Source of the DNA: Clostridia bacterium
Lineage (GTDB): Bacteria > Bacillota > Clostridia > Christensenellales > Borkfalkiaceae
Length of the DNA stretch: 42,299 nucleotides
Assembly: GCA_017471945.1 (NCBI GenBank)
Contig: JAFURH010000091.1
Coordinates: forward strand, 1 to 42,299
Reading direction: 5' to 3'
Shown: positions 15,100-22,994 of the stretch, piece after piece
Layout: each line of letters starts with the position of its first letter
Numbering within the stretch: the stretch's first letter is position 1
Position numbers and translations under genes: made by a program
Notes under the pieces: generated by a model
What the model was told of the DNA's origin: nothing
Seen by the model: only the letters and a program-made list of their open reading frames with translations
Databases searched by the model: none

Positions 15100-15630
15100 A
15101 TGGATATGACCGAAAAAACGCTAAAAAAGAATTATGTATATCAAGGAAAAATTATTTCCGTGAGAAACGACGACGCGTTGCTTCCCGATGGAAACCCTTG
15201 TAAGCGCGAGATCATCGAACATTCGGGCGGCGCGTGCGTGTTATATATCGAAAACGAAAGCGTTTTGTTCGTGAAGCAATACCGCTATGCCTACGGCGAA
15301 TTCCTCTACGAACTCCCCGCGGGCAAGCTCGAACAAGGGGAAGACCCCGCGAAAGCCGCCGCAAGGGAGCTGGAAGAAGAGGCGGGAGTGAAAGCGAAAG
15401 CGTTGGAGCTTTTATATATAACGTATCCTACGCCCGGATATACCAACGAAAAAATCTATATCTACGAAGCGAAGGGCGGGGAGAGGACGAGCGCGCACCT
15501 CGATCGGGACGAGTTTTTAACCGCTGAGTTTATCCCGCTTAAAAAGGTGCGGCAAATGCTTGCAAACGGTGAGATCAAGGACGGCAAAACGCTCGTCGCG
15601 CTGTTGCACTATTTTGCACGAAACACTTGA
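15100..15630 (+). CDS. Nudix hydrolase, ADP-ribose pyrophosphatase type
   Basis: 176 residues, AAGGAG ribosome site. The Nudix box is complete at residues 75-97 (G75, E81, R89-E90-L91, E93-E94, G96). PAGKLEQGED directly before the box and FVKQYRYAYGEFLYELPAG are typical of the NudF/YqkG ADP-ribose pyrophosphatases, which split ADP-ribose to AMP and ribose 5-phosphate with magnesium. TPGYTNEKIYIYEA after the box also fits this subgroup. It is cytoplasmic. Its stop codon overlaps the -35 box of the next gene's promoter. Confidence 0.88.
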   Translation: MDMTEKTLKKNYVYQGKIISVRNDDALLPDGNPCKREIIEHSGGACVLYIENESVLFVKQYRYAYGEFLYELPAGKLEQGEDPAKAAARELEEEAGVKAKALELLYITYPTPGYTNEKIYIYEAKGGERTSAHLDRDEFLTAEFIPLKKVRQMLANGEIKDGKTLVALLHYFARNT

Positions 15631-15655
15631 CAGAACAAAAGCGTTGTGGTATCAT
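15627..15655 (+). promoter_or_regulatory. Promoter overlapping the Nudix stop codon
   Basis: TTGACA at 15627-15632, 17-nt spacer, TATCAT at 15650-15655; it drives the next gene. Confidence 0.75.
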
Positions 15656-15689
15656 ATAAATACAACATTATAAAAGGTGGAAAATTATT

Positions 15690-16331
15690 ATGATTATCAA
15701 TAAAGCAAACACTTTGATAGAACGTGACGTATTGGTGGAAAGCGTGCATTATTATATGACGTTGCCGAAGAAAACGGATATCGTTATCGACGAAGACACG
15801 ACGGTGATCGTGGAACAAGACGGCGTGATAAAAGGCTCTTGGCGTTTCCCTGCTCACGGCGGAGGCAGAAACTCGTTGAAACGGATCGCCCCGACCTTAA
15901 AAGGCTCGTTCTTGTTTGGAAAAATGAAAAACGTTACCTTGCACTTTTTGAACAATAGTGAATTTGAAGTTTCCAAGCAAGTACAAGCGAAAAGCGCGAC
16001 GGGGATACCCTGTACCTTTTCGGGAAAGCTTTACTTTTCCGTAGACAAAATTGATATCCGTAAACTGCAAAAATGGATCAGAGATAATAATTTTAAGACG
16101 AACGGCAGTATTTTGTTGACGGTTTCGCAAATCAGAAACGTCGTGAGTAATTTGCTCTTTGAAAGGGGCTTTGAATACGTGGTCGGTAAAACGCGCGTGA
16201 ACACCACTTCGCCTACCTTCACAATGACCAAAGCAAACAGCGCGTCTACCTTCGTCGAAATCGCCGATTATATTCAATCTAACTGCGATCGTTTCGGCTT
16301 TGAATCCTTGTGCTTGGTCGAGCCGGTATAA
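15690..16331 (+). CDS. Hypothetical protein, possibly SPFH/band-7-like
   Basis: 213 residues, AAGGTGG ribosome site, own promoter and own terminator. I do not recognise it firmly. It starts with short beta segments (TDIVIDEDTTVIVEQDGVIKG), then ATGIPCTFSGKLYFSVDKIDIRKLQKWI, which resembles the strand-helix order of SPFH/virion-core-like proteins. The tail TFVEIADYIQSNCDRFGFESLCL is helical. No membrane segment or signal peptide is visible, so it is probably cytoplasmic. It is a single-gene unit with no functional hint from the neighbours. Confidence 0.6.
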   Translation: MIINKANTLIERDVLVESVHYYMTLPKKTDIVIDEDTTVIVEQDGVIKGSWRFPAHGGGRNSLKRIAPTLKGSFLFGKMKNVTLHFLNNSEFEVSKQVQAKSATGIPCTFSGKLYFSVDKIDIRKLQKWIRDNNFKTNGSILLTVSQIRNVVSNLLFERGFEYVVGKTRVNTTSPTFTMTKANSASTFVEIADYIQSNCDRFGFESLCLVEPV

Positions 16332-16350
16332 AAAATTAGAATAGTAAAAG

Positions 16351-16383
16351 AACGGAGTCGGAAAACCGACCCCGTTCTTTTTT
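16351..16383 (+). terminator. Intrinsic terminator
   Basis: AACGGaGTCGG and CCGACcCCGTT pair around AAA(A), followed by a T-rich run CTTTTTT. Confidence 0.88.
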
Positions 16384-16422
16384 GCCGAAAAGGAGAAAAA
16401 ATCAGGAAGAAAAAGCTGAAAA

Positions 16423-16629
16423 TTAGCAGCAGCAGTTGTTGTTGCAGCAAGAAGGCGTCAAGATCGCGGAAAGCGTGCCGTTTTTATACAAGCAGTACAA
16501 AAGCGCGATGATGATGGGAAGTCCGCAGCCGCTTAAAACGTTCGAGTTGCAAACGCCGTTATTAGAGCCGAGAACGAGGAGCGCAATAAGAATCCAAAGT
16601 GTCGTGTTACACTGCGAAAAGCAAGTCAT
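16423..16629 (-). CDS. Small Cys-rich membrane protein
   Basis: 68 residues with a perfect AGGAGG site ten bases before ATG 16629. Two hydrophobic segments (LWILIALLVLGS and LPIIIALLYCLY) are joined by a Cys-containing loop, and the protein ends in SCCNNNCCC; there are nine cysteines in all. It recalls the small Cys-rich, Asn-rich proteins of Clostridia annotated as high-cysteine proteins, whose role is unknown. Metal binding or a spore or envelope role are guesses. The tail is encoded by a CAG/TTG-type short repeat. A structured leader precedes it. Confidence 0.75.
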   Translation of the reverse strand: MTCFSQCNTTLWILIALLVLGSNNGVCNSNVLSGCGLPIIIALLYCLYKNGTLSAILTPSCCNNNCCC

Positions 16630-16639
16630 AAAATAAAAA

Positions 16640-16740
16640 CCTCCTGTGTCTTTACCGCAGGTAATATGTAGATTTTTTGCTCCGAACGGCTGAGCCGAAA
16701 GGGGGAAATAATCCTGCGGTTTTGTCTTTCTATTATATCA
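16640..16740 (-). promoter_or_regulatory. Structured, riboswitch-like leader of the Cys-rich protein gene
   Basis: On the minus strand an extended -10 TGATATAAT (16740-16732) is followed within a few bases of the expected start by ACCGCAGG (16720-16713), which pairs perfectly with CCTGCGGT (16661-16654). The enclosed 51 nt hold a hairpin CC-TTT-CGGC-TCA-GCCG-TTC-GG with a 3x3 internal loop, plus a single-stranded A-rich part. AGGAGG follows nine bases after the closing stem. This is the architecture of a translational riboswitch or protein-binding leader, but I do not recognise the class. Confidence 0.55.
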
Positions 16741-16817
16741 TATTCTTAAAAAAGCCCGAAAGGTTCGGTTTTTTCTTAAAAAACTCAAAGCTTTGGAAAA
16801 ATTTCATTCCCATTTGG

Positions 16818-16846
16818 TTGCAAAAAAAGGAAAAATGCGGTATAAT
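16818..16846 (+). promoter_or_regulatory. Promoter of the ECF S-component gene
   Basis: TTGCAA at 16818-16823, 17-nt spacer, TATAAT at 16841-16846; transcription should begin near 16853 and leave a leader of about 110 nt. Confidence 0.8.
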
Positions 16847-16852
16847 ATATCT

Positions 16853-16966
16853 TACTACCAAAGTAGGCGGATACGCAAAAACGCGGTCTGACCAAAAATA
16901 CGGCGGTAGAATACTTATTTGTCTACGGGTACTTTTCGGTCGTGGAAAGGCTCGATGGAGGTTTTT
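16853..16966 (+). promoter_or_regulatory. Leader of the ECF gene, possible cis-regulatory RNA
   Basis: CTACC (16855-16859) pairs with GGTAG (16905-16909), enclosing small stems such as CGC/GCG around an A-run; a second G+C-containing part precedes the GGAGG. Vitamin-transport S components often have a riboswitch here, but no known motif is recognised. Confidence 0.3.
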
Positions 16967-17563
16967 ATGAAACGTGACACTGCTCACACTATCGCTTTTA
17001 TCGGCGTGATGACCGCGCTGATGTTCGTCGTTTTAACGTTGGAAACGTACGTGTTTATTTATTTTATTAAACCGTCGCCCGCGTTTTTATCCATTCCGCT
17101 GTTTATTGCGCTTAGTATGTACGGCGATTGGAAACACAGCTTTATCGGAGGAACGGTTTTCGGGTGCTGTTCGTTTGCTTTATCGTTTATCGTCGGCTAC
17201 ACCGTATTTTATAACCCTTTAATTTCCATTTTGCCCAGAACGCTTACGGGCGTTGCAGGATATTGGATTTTGCACGGACTCACCGCGTTGACCAAGCAAA
17301 AAGCAAAAGAGGTCGTTCGCGCCGTTGCCGCGGCGCTCACCGTATTGTTGCATACGGTTTTGGTTCTTGGCGCGATGGAGTTGTTTTCTTCGGGCGGTGC
17401 GTTTATCGATACCGTTTGGCAAACGATCATCGGGGTAAATTTCCTTTCGGAATTTCTCTGTGCGATCTTTTTAACGCCCGTGTTGGTAAAAGTATTCAAA
17501 AAGAGTACGGGAACGCCTGAGTTTCCTTTAAAAAAGAAAAAAATCGAGCAGAACGAGGCTTGA
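16967..17563 (+). CDS. ECF transporter S component, probably pantothenate-type
   Basis: 198 residues from ATG 16967, with GGAGG five bases upstream; starts further 5' lack a site. Five to six membrane segments are visible: TIAFIGVMTALMFVVLTLETYVF, PAFLSIPLFIALSMYG, FIGGTVFGCCSFALSFIVG, a segment around VVRAVAAALTVLLHTVLVLG, and WQTIIGVNFLSEFLCAIFL. The short basic N-terminus before the first helix is typical of S components that dock on the EcfT/EcfA energising unit. The gene ends 6 nt before coaX, so pantothenate is the likely cargo (PanT role); this comes from position, not from a substrate motif. Confidence 0.7.
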   Translation: MKRDTAHTIAFIGVMTALMFVVLTLETYVFIYFIKPSPAFLSIPLFIALSMYGDWKHSFIGGTVFGCCSFALSFIVGYTVFYNPLISILPRTLTGVAGYWILHGLTALTKQKAKEVVRAVAAALTVLLHTVLVLGAMELFSSGGAFIDTVWQTIIGVNFLSEFLCAIFLTPVLVKVFKKSTGTPEFPLKKKKIEQNEA

Positions 17564-17569
17564 CGAAAA

Positions 17570-18355
17570 ATGATTCTTTGCATTGATATAGGGAATACGA
17601 ATATTAAATACGCGATTTGCGACCGGCAGGAGTTTAAGGCAACTTTCCGCGTGGAGACCGACCATAAAAAGACTTCCGACGAATACGGCTCGCAACTTGT
17701 GAATATGCTTAAAGTGACGGATATCCCGCTTGACGGGCTCACGGGCGCGATCATTTCGTCGGTCGTTCCGTCGCTCGATTATACGATCGAACGAATGTGC
17801 GGACTGTATTTGCATATCCAGCCCTTGCGCGTTGCCCCGGGGCTGAAATCGGGCTTGAATATCCGTTGCGACGACACGCGCGAGGTCGGCGCGGACAGGA
17901 TCGTGAACTGCGTTTCGGCGATCGTGGAACACGGCAAAAAGGGCGTGCCTATGATCGTAGTGGATTTCGGTACGGCGACTACCTTCAACGTGATTAGTGA
18001 AAAGGACGAGTTTATCGGCGGCGTGATCGCCCCCGGCATCAAAGGCTCGCTCGACTCGCTCGTAAACGGCACGGCGAAGCTTCCGAGGGTGGAGATCGAA
18101 GCGCCCAAAAGCGCGATCGCGAAAAATACGGTCACGAATATGCAGGCGGGGATCGTGTTCGGCTTTGCGGGACTCGTCGAATATATCGTAAAGAAGATCA
18201 AAAAAGAACTTGGCAGACCCGACGCGATCACGGTCGCAACGGGGGGATTCAGCAATATTATTTCCAAAGAAATCGGTTGTATCGACGAGGTGGATAAGCT
18301 ACTGACCTTGAAAGGTCTCAGATATTTATACTATCTCAACCGTCCCGAAAATTAA
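17570..18355 (+). CDS. coaX: Type III pantothenate kinase
   Basis: 261 residues. It phosphorylates pantothenate, the first step of coenzyme A synthesis. The ASKHA-fold motifs are visible: ILCIDIGNTNIKYAICD at the N-terminus (phosphate 1), GADRIVNCV in the middle, VDFGTATTFNVI (phosphate 2) and GGVIAPGIKGSLDSL. Length is usual for CoaX. The start lies 6 nt after the ECF transporter gene, so uptake and first phosphorylation of the vitamin appear to be one operon. Confidence 0.95.
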   Translation: MILCIDIGNTNIKYAICDRQEFKATFRVETDHKKTSDEYGSQLVNMLKVTDIPLDGLTGAIISSVVPSLDYTIERMCGLYLHIQPLRVAPGLKSGLNIRCDDTREVGADRIVNCVSAIVEHGKKGVPMIVVDFGTATTFNVISEKDEFIGGVIAPGIKGSLDSLVNGTAKLPRVEIEAPKSAIAKNTVTNMQAGIVFGFAGLVEYIVKKIKKELGRPDAITVATGGFSNIISKEIGCIDEVDKLLTLKGLRYLYYLNRPEN

Positions 18356-18479
18356 AAAGTCGGGCAAGAGTCGGATTAACAATAAAAAAGCGCGAATGCG
18401 TAGTACGAAAGAGGAGTTTGTAGCTATGAAAAAGGAAATTCAAAAGGGGCAGAACGTTTGCCCTCAAAGGAGAACGGAT

Positions 18480-19772
18480 ATGACGAAAAAAGTTGGTGTT
18501 GCTATTCTCGGCGTAGGGGTCGTGGGCGGCGGTACTTTCAAAACGCTCACCGAACACCGTGAATTTTACAAGAGAACGCAAAGTGTTGATATCTCGGTCG
18601 AAAGCGTGCTCGACCGCGATCACGAACGCGCAAAATCCATCGGCGTGCCCGAAGAATGTTTGGCTTCGAGTATTCAAGAGGTCGTAGCGAATCCGAACGT
18701 GGATATCGTCATTGAAACGATCGGCGGTTGCGGCGTAGCGAAAGATTTTATTTTGGCGGCGTTGCAGGAAGGTAAAACGGTCGTAACGGCGAATAAAGAG
18801 CTGATCTGCAAATATTCGCACGAGCTCGAAAGAGTGGCGAAACGCAACGGTTGCGGGCTTTACTACGAGGCGAGCTGCGTCGGCGGCGTGCCCATCATTC
18901 GCACCCTTCTCGACGGCGTGCAGGCCAACCACATCACGGAAATGATGGGGATTATTAACGGTACGACCAATTATATTTTAACGAAAATGGCGCAGGAAAA
19001 CGCCGACTATGCGGACGCTTTGAAGGAAGCGCAACGCCTCGGCTACGCGGAATTTAACCCCACCAACGACGTGGACGGTTACGACGCTATGTACAAGCTT
19101 TCCATTTTATCGTCGATGGCGTTCCACACGAAAGTGCCGTATACGAAAATCATTCGCGAAGGGATCAGTCAGATCAAGAGCCGCGATATCGCGTTCGGAA
19201 AGCAGCTCGGCTACACGTTGAAGTTGCTTGCGATCGGCAAGAGCAGTGAAAACGGGATCGAAGCGCGCGTGCATCCTACTTTTATCCGCAGTTCCCACCC
19301 CCTTGCCAGCGTAAACGACGCGTATAACGCAGTTTACCTTCGCGGCGACGCGGTGGACGATATTATGCTTTACGGCAGAGGCGCGGGCTCTTTACCTACG
19401 GCGAGCGCGGTAGTCAGCGACGTGATCTACGCCGCGACTCATTCGGAAATCAAATATTCCACCTTCAAGAATACCGCGACGGCGGAAAGAGGGGTGAAAT
19501 TTATCTCCGATTTCACGAGCGCGTACTATATCCGCCTTTCCGTCGAGGACGAAGCGGGCGTACTCGCCAAGATCACGGGTATTTTTGCAAAGTACGGCAT
19601 TTCCATCGTCGAGGTCGCGCAAAAGAGTAAGAGCGAAGCGGGCGAATCTTCCCGTATTCCGCTTATTATCATCACGCATAAAACCACGGAAAACAGCGTA
19701 AAAGCCGCGGTTGCGAAGATCAACCAGTCGGGCATCACGCAGGTCAGAGCGGTGATTCGCGTCGAAGAATAA
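18480..19772 (+). CDS. hom: Homoserine dehydrogenase
   Basis: 430 residues from ATG 18480 with AAAGGAG at good distance. It reduces aspartate semialdehyde to homoserine with NAD(P)H, on the way to threonine and methionine. Visible parts: Rossmann motif GVGVVGGG at about 10-17, the TANKELI region, EASCVGGVPIIRTL, GIINGTTNYIL and EFNPTNDVDGYDA of the catalytic domain, and a C-terminal ACT domain (about 350-430) from YYIRLSVEDEAGVLAKI that suggests feedback control by an amino acid. A second in-frame ATG with its own GGAG lies at 18426 and would add 18 residues. A strong terminator follows. Confidence 0.95.
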   Translation: MTKKVGVAILGVGVVGGGTFKTLTEHREFYKRTQSVDISVESVLDRDHERAKSIGVPEECLASSIQEVVANPNVDIVIETIGGCGVAKDFILAALQEGKTVVTANKELICKYSHELERVAKRNGCGLYYEASCVGGVPIIRTLLDGVQANHITEMMGIINGTTNYILTKMAQENADYADALKEAQRLGYAEFNPTNDVDGYDAMYKLSILSSMAFHTKVPYTKIIREGISQIKSRDIAFGKQLGYTLKLLAIGKSSENGIEARVHPTFIRSSHPLASVNDAYNAVYLRGDAVDDIMLYGRGAGSLPTASAVVSDVIYAATHSEIKYSTFKNTATAERGVKFISDFTSAYYIRLSVEDEAGVLAKITGIFAKYGISIVEVAQKSKSEAGESSRIPLIIITHKTTENSVKAAVAKINQSGITQVRAVIRVEE

Positions 19773-19785
19773 TCGAAATAAAACG

Positions 19786-19812
19786 AAAAGGCGAGGACTT
19801 CCTCGCCTTTTT
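19786..19812 (+). terminator. Terminator after hom
   Basis: AAAAGGCGAGG and CCTCGCCTTTTT around a four-base loop. Confidence 0.92.
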
Positions 19813-19833
19813 AACGAAAGAAAGGAGAAAACC

Positions 19834-20724
19834 TTGCAAGGTCTGATTCTCATAAACGCCTATCCGAAAGGCGAAAAATTTTATCGACAAGCCGAGCGGA
19901 TCAAAGAAGAGCTCGAAAAACTCGGCGTTGAGGCGCAAATAAAGCGGAACGGCGAATATGCGGCTTGGCTTTCTTCCGACGGCGCGGCGCGCTTTGAAGC
20001 GGAAGGCTACGATTTCGTCGTGTATCTCGATAAAGATAAATATTTAGGCGAGCTGTTGGAGCAAAAAGGGCTTCGGTTGTTCAATCCTTCCAAGGCGGTG
20101 GAAGCTTGTGACGATAAAATGCGTACCTTTCTCGCGCTGAAACAAAGCGGGATCACGATCCCGAAAACGGTCGCCGCGTCTTTATGCTACACGAAAGGGG
20201 CGAAAGCAGACGAGGCGTTTTTGCAAAATACGGCGAATCTTCTCGGCTTTCCGATGGTCGCCAAGAAATGTTACGGCTCGTTCGGCGAAGGTGTTGAACT
20301 CGTACACGGTATTGCCGAACTCAAAGAACTCGCGCAAAAGTGGTTGTTCGAGCCGCATTTATATCAAGAGTATATCGCGGAATCCAAAGGGGAAGATCTT
20401 CGCGTGATCGTCGTCGGTGGAAAGGCGCTCGGCGCGATGAAACGAGTGGCGAAAAACGGCGAATTCCGTTCGAATATCGAGCTTGGCGGGCGTGGCGAGA
20501 AAACGGAGCTCGCCCCTGAATATAGGAAGGCGGCGGAAAGGGCTGCAACGGCGCTCGGGCTCGATTATTGCGGCGTAGATCTTTTGGAAACGAACGGCGG
20601 CCCCGTTCTTTGCGAGGTGAATTCCAACGCCTTTTTCGAAGGGTTTGAAAGCACGACGGGAATCAACGTGGCAAAATCTTATGCAGAGCATATCGTAAAC
20701 GTAATGAAAAACGGTCGGCGTTGA
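19834..20724 (+). CDS. RimK-type ATP-grasp ligase
   Basis: 296 residues starting at TTG 19834, which has AAAGGAG six bases upstream; no ATG is near. The order is that of RimK/glutamate-ligase relatives: N-terminal domain to about 95, FNPSKAVEACDDKMRTFLALKQSGITIPKT (entry to the ATP-grasp domain), GFPMVAKKCYGSFGEGV (ATP-binding lysine and loop), EYIAESKGEDLRVIVVGG, and GLDYCGVDLLETNGGPVLCEVNSNAFFEGF with metal-binding Asp, Glu and Asn. Such enzymes join an amino acid to a carboxylate. The acceptor is not evident from the context. Confidence 0.85.
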   Translation: MQGLILINAYPKGEKFYRQAERIKEELEKLGVEAQIKRNGEYAAWLSSDGAARFEAEGYDFVVYLDKDKYLGELLEQKGLRLFNPSKAVEACDDKMRTFLALKQSGITIPKTVAASLCYTKGAKADEAFLQNTANLLGFPMVAKKCYGSFGEGVELVHGIAELKELAQKWLFEPHLYQEYIAESKGEDLRVIVVGGKALGAMKRVAKNGEFRSNIELGGRGEKTELAPEYRKAAERAATALGLDYCGVDLLETNGGPVLCEVNSNAFFEGFESTTGINVAKSYAEHIVNVMKNGRR

Positions 20725-20735
20725 GCCGACCGTTT
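20709..20735 (-). terminator. Terminator embedded in the end of the ATP-grasp gene
   Basis: AAACGGTCGGC and GCCGACCGTTT pair around GTTGA; the loop contains the plus-strand stop codon. On the minus strand TTTTT follows, so it ends the PH-like gene transcript. Confidence 0.8.
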
Positions 20736-20750
20736 CGCATAAGGCGAAAA

Positions 20751-21263
20751 TTATTTATCTTTTTTCTCTTCGTCGTCCTTTTTATCCTCGGGCTTTGCTT
20801 GCGGCAGGGTATAGCTGTATTCGATATCTGGGTTTGCCTTGATAAGCTCGCTGGCAAAATCCTCTTGCCATTCGGGCGAAACGCTGAGCACCGAAAATTC
20901 TTCGCCGCACCGCACGGTGAGTTTATGCTCGTCGCGATCTAATTCGATTTCCGTGATCGTCTTTAACGGAAATTTCGTCTTGATAAACCCGAATTTCGTT
21001 GTAAAAGCCTCTTTTTCCACCGTGTATTCCGACTTAATAAGCAAGCTCACGACGAGTGCGATACAGAACACGCAAACGGCGATCAAAAGCGGGAATTTCA
21101 AAAAATCTGTAAAGCCGTGTATGCCGTCGTTTTTAACGATACGGTATACCGTCGTGGCGATTCCGGCGAGGCAAAGCAGGAGCGTTAAAATGCAAAGCAC
21201 GATGATTTTAGGACTGAATTTAAAGCGAAAACGCTTGATTTCGGGAGATGTTTTCTGTTTCAT
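20751..21263 (-). CDS. Membrane protein with PH-like domain, apparently leaderless
   Basis: 170 residues. Two membrane segments (about 18-38, IIVLCILTLLLCLAGIATTVY, and about 53-72, PLLIAVCVFCIALVVSLLI) are followed by a beta-rich domain with EYTVEKEAFTTKFGFIKTKFPLKTITEIELD, the pattern of bacterial PH-like domains. The Lys/Asp/Glu tail EDKKDDEEKKDK is low-complexity. The start ATG lies six bases after TATAAT and has no ribosome site, so the message probably begins at the AUG. Function unknown. It is divergent from the MATE gene and convergent with the ATP-grasp gene. Confidence 0.7.
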   Translation of the reverse strand: MKQKTSPEIKRFRFKFSPKIIVLCILTLLLCLAGIATTVYRIVKNDGIHGFTDFLKFPLLIAVCVFCIALVVSLLIKSEYTVEKEAFTTKFGFIKTKFPLKTITEIELDRDEHKLTVRCGEEFSVLSVSPEWQEDFASELIKANPDIEYSYTLPQAKPEDKKDDEEKKDK

Positions 21264-21269
21264 AAAATC

Positions 21270-21298
21270 ATTATAGCATACGCGCAAAAAAAAATCAA
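21270..21298 (-). promoter_or_regulatory. Promoter directly against the start codon (PH-like gene)
   Basis: Minus strand TTGATT (21298-21293), 17-nt spacer, TATAAT (21275-21270), then six bases to the ATG. Confidence 0.8.
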
Positions 21299-21329
21299 TA
21301 AATTCAAGGGAAAATAGGGCGTTTTTTTG

Positions 21330-21358
21330 TTGCAAAATAAAAAACGAAAGCGTATAAT
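21330..21358 (+). promoter_or_regulatory. Promoter directly against the start codon (MATE gene)
   Basis: TTGCAA at 21330-21335, 17-nt spacer, TATAAT at 21353-21358, then seven bases (AAAGGAT) to ATG 21366. Confidence 0.75.
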
Positions 21359-21365
21359 AAAGGAT

Positions 21366-22811
21366 ATGGAACAATCTGAACTTACAAATGAAAATATAGA
21401 AAGCGAAGTCGCGGAGCGCGAACGCAAACAGTTCGAGAAAATGACCCGAACGCCTATTCCGCGCCTCGTCGTATCCCTCGGGATTCCCACGATGCTGAAT
21501 ATGATGGTGAGCTCGCTTTATAACCTTGCGGACACCTATTTCGTATCAGGGCTCGGGAAACAGGCGACGGGCGCGCTCAACGTCGTGTTGCCGCTGATGT
21601 CCATCATTCAAGCGATCGGGTTTACCTTCGGTATGGGCGCGGGCGCGCTCGTATCCCGTTTGCTCGGCGAACGCAAGCAAAAGGAAGCCGATCGGGTCGC
21701 TTCCTCGTCCTTTTTTGCTTCGGGCGTGATCGGCGCGATTATACTGTTGTTCGGGCTCGTGTTCTTAACGCCGTTGATGTGGCTTTTGGGTGCGACGGAA
21801 GAAACGGGCGTAGCGGTAACGACCCTTGAATATTCACGGCGATATTCCCGCTGGATCTTGATTTCCGCGCCGTTTATGTGTATGTCGTTCGTAATGAACA
21901 ATCTGCTTCGGGCGCAGGGCAAAGCCGTTCTTTCAATGATCGGGCTCGTATCGGGTACGGTCGTCAACGTCGTCCTCGACCCGCTTCTTATTTATACCGC
22001 GGGTATGGGTATGACGGGCGCGGCGCTCGCAACCGCGATCGGGCAGATCGTCAGCTTCGGAATCTTACTGTATATGTTCTTCTCGGGGAAAACGATCGCT
22101 CGGTTAAAGCCCTCGGCGATCTCGCGAAAGTTCGGCGTGTATAAGGACGTGCTCGTTACGGGCTTTCCGTCCTTTTGCCGTCAGATCCTCGCAAGCCTTT
22201 GCACGGTGCTTTTGAACTGGTCGGTCAAACCCTTCGGGGAAGGGCTCGCCGCGCTCGGCGTGGTACAAAAGGTCTTTATGTTCGCCTTTTCCATTTCGCT
22301 CGGGATCGGGCAGGGTTATCAACCCGTTTTGGGGTATAATTACAGCGCGAAACGCTTCGATAGGGTACGTAGCGCCTACCTTTTCACCCTCGCCTTTTCG
22401 ACCGTGCTTATGATATTGTTCGCGGGCGCGTGCGCGATCTTCGCGCCGAATATAATGAACGCGTTTTTGAGTGGGGAAGCGCGCGAAAAAGAAATCGGAG
22501 AGCTGGCGCTTCGGCTTCAATGTATCTGTATGCCGCTCTTGCCCGTGAACTTTATGGCGGGCGTGACCTATCAAGTAGTGGGCAATAAAGCGATCGCTTC
22601 GCTTTTGTCCGTTTCGCGGCAAGGCTTATTTTATATCCCCGCGGTACTCATCTTGCCGAGAATGCTCGGAATGTTCGGCGTGCAGAGCTGTCAAGCGTTA
22701 TCCGACCTTTTATCGTTCGCGTTTGCGATCCCGTTCACGATCCTGTTTTTTAAAGACCTCAAAAAAGCGCAACGACAGCACGAAGCCGAAATTTCGGAAG
22801 AAAAATCTTAA
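21366..22811 (+). CDS. MATE-family multidrug/toxin efflux transporter
   Basis: 481 residues with about twelve membrane segments in two halves, as usual for MATE proteins, which exchange sodium or protons for cationic compounds. Clear family text: PIPRLVVSLGIPTMLNMMVSSLYNLADTYFVSGLG, AIGFTFGMGAGALVSRLLGERK in the first half, and the parallel GLAALGVVQKVFMFAFSISLGIGQGYQPVLGYNYSAKRFDRVRSA in the second. The first 40 residues are charged and cytoplasmic. The ATG is seven bases downstream of TATAAT; an AAAGG overlaps this gap but is too close for a normal ribosome site. A terminator follows. Confidence 0.92.
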   Translation: MEQSELTNENIESEVAERERKQFEKMTRTPIPRLVVSLGIPTMLNMMVSSLYNLADTYFVSGLGKQATGALNVVLPLMSIIQAIGFTFGMGAGALVSRLLGERKQKEADRVASSSFFASGVIGAIILLFGLVFLTPLMWLLGATEETGVAVTTLEYSRRYSRWILISAPFMCMSFVMNNLLRAQGKAVLSMIGLVSGTVVNVVLDPLLIYTAGMGMTGAALATAIGQIVSFGILLYMFFSGKTIARLKPSAISRKFGVYKDVLVTGFPSFCRQILASLCTVLLNWSVKPFGEGLAALGVVQKVFMFAFSISLGIGQGYQPVLGYNYSAKRFDRVRSAYLFTLAFSTVLMILFAGACAIFAPNIMNAFLSGEAREKEIGELALRLQCICMPLLPVNFMAGVTYQVVGNKAIASLLSVSRQGLFYIPAVLILPRMLGMFGVQSCQALSDLLSFAFAIPFTILFFKDLKKAQRQHEAEISEEKS

Positions 22812-22833
22812 AGCTTTATAAATAGTATTTTGT

Positions 22834-22866
22834 AGCCCCTCTTTCCTTGCAGAGAGGGGTTTTTAT
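22834..22866 (+). terminator. Terminator after the MATE gene
   Basis: CCCCTCTTT (22836-22844) pairs with AGAGAGGGG (22851-22859), then TTTTT. Confidence 0.9.
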
Positions 22867-22921
22867 CATAAAAAAATATTACAATATCATAAAAAATTAT
22901 TACAAAATGTACTTCAAACAG

Positions 22922-22950
22922 TTGACAAATCAACAAGTATGCGCTATAAT
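22922..22950 (+). promoter_or_regulatory. Consensus promoter of the four-helix membrane protein gene
   Basis: TTGACA at 22922-22927, 17-nt spacer, TATAAT at 22945-22950. Confidence 0.9.
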
Positions 22951-22957
22951 AGGTGGC

Positions 22958-22994
22958 GTGAAAGGACGGAAAACCGTCGAAATTCAACTTTCAC
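22958..22994 (+). promoter_or_regulatory. Nested hairpins in the 5' leader
   Basis: GTGAAAG (22958-22964) pairs with CTTTCAC (22988-22994); inside, GACGG-AAAA-CCGTC (22965-22978) stacks directly on the first stem. The ribosome site AGGAGG begins four bases later, so the fold could affect translation. Confidence 0.6.
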
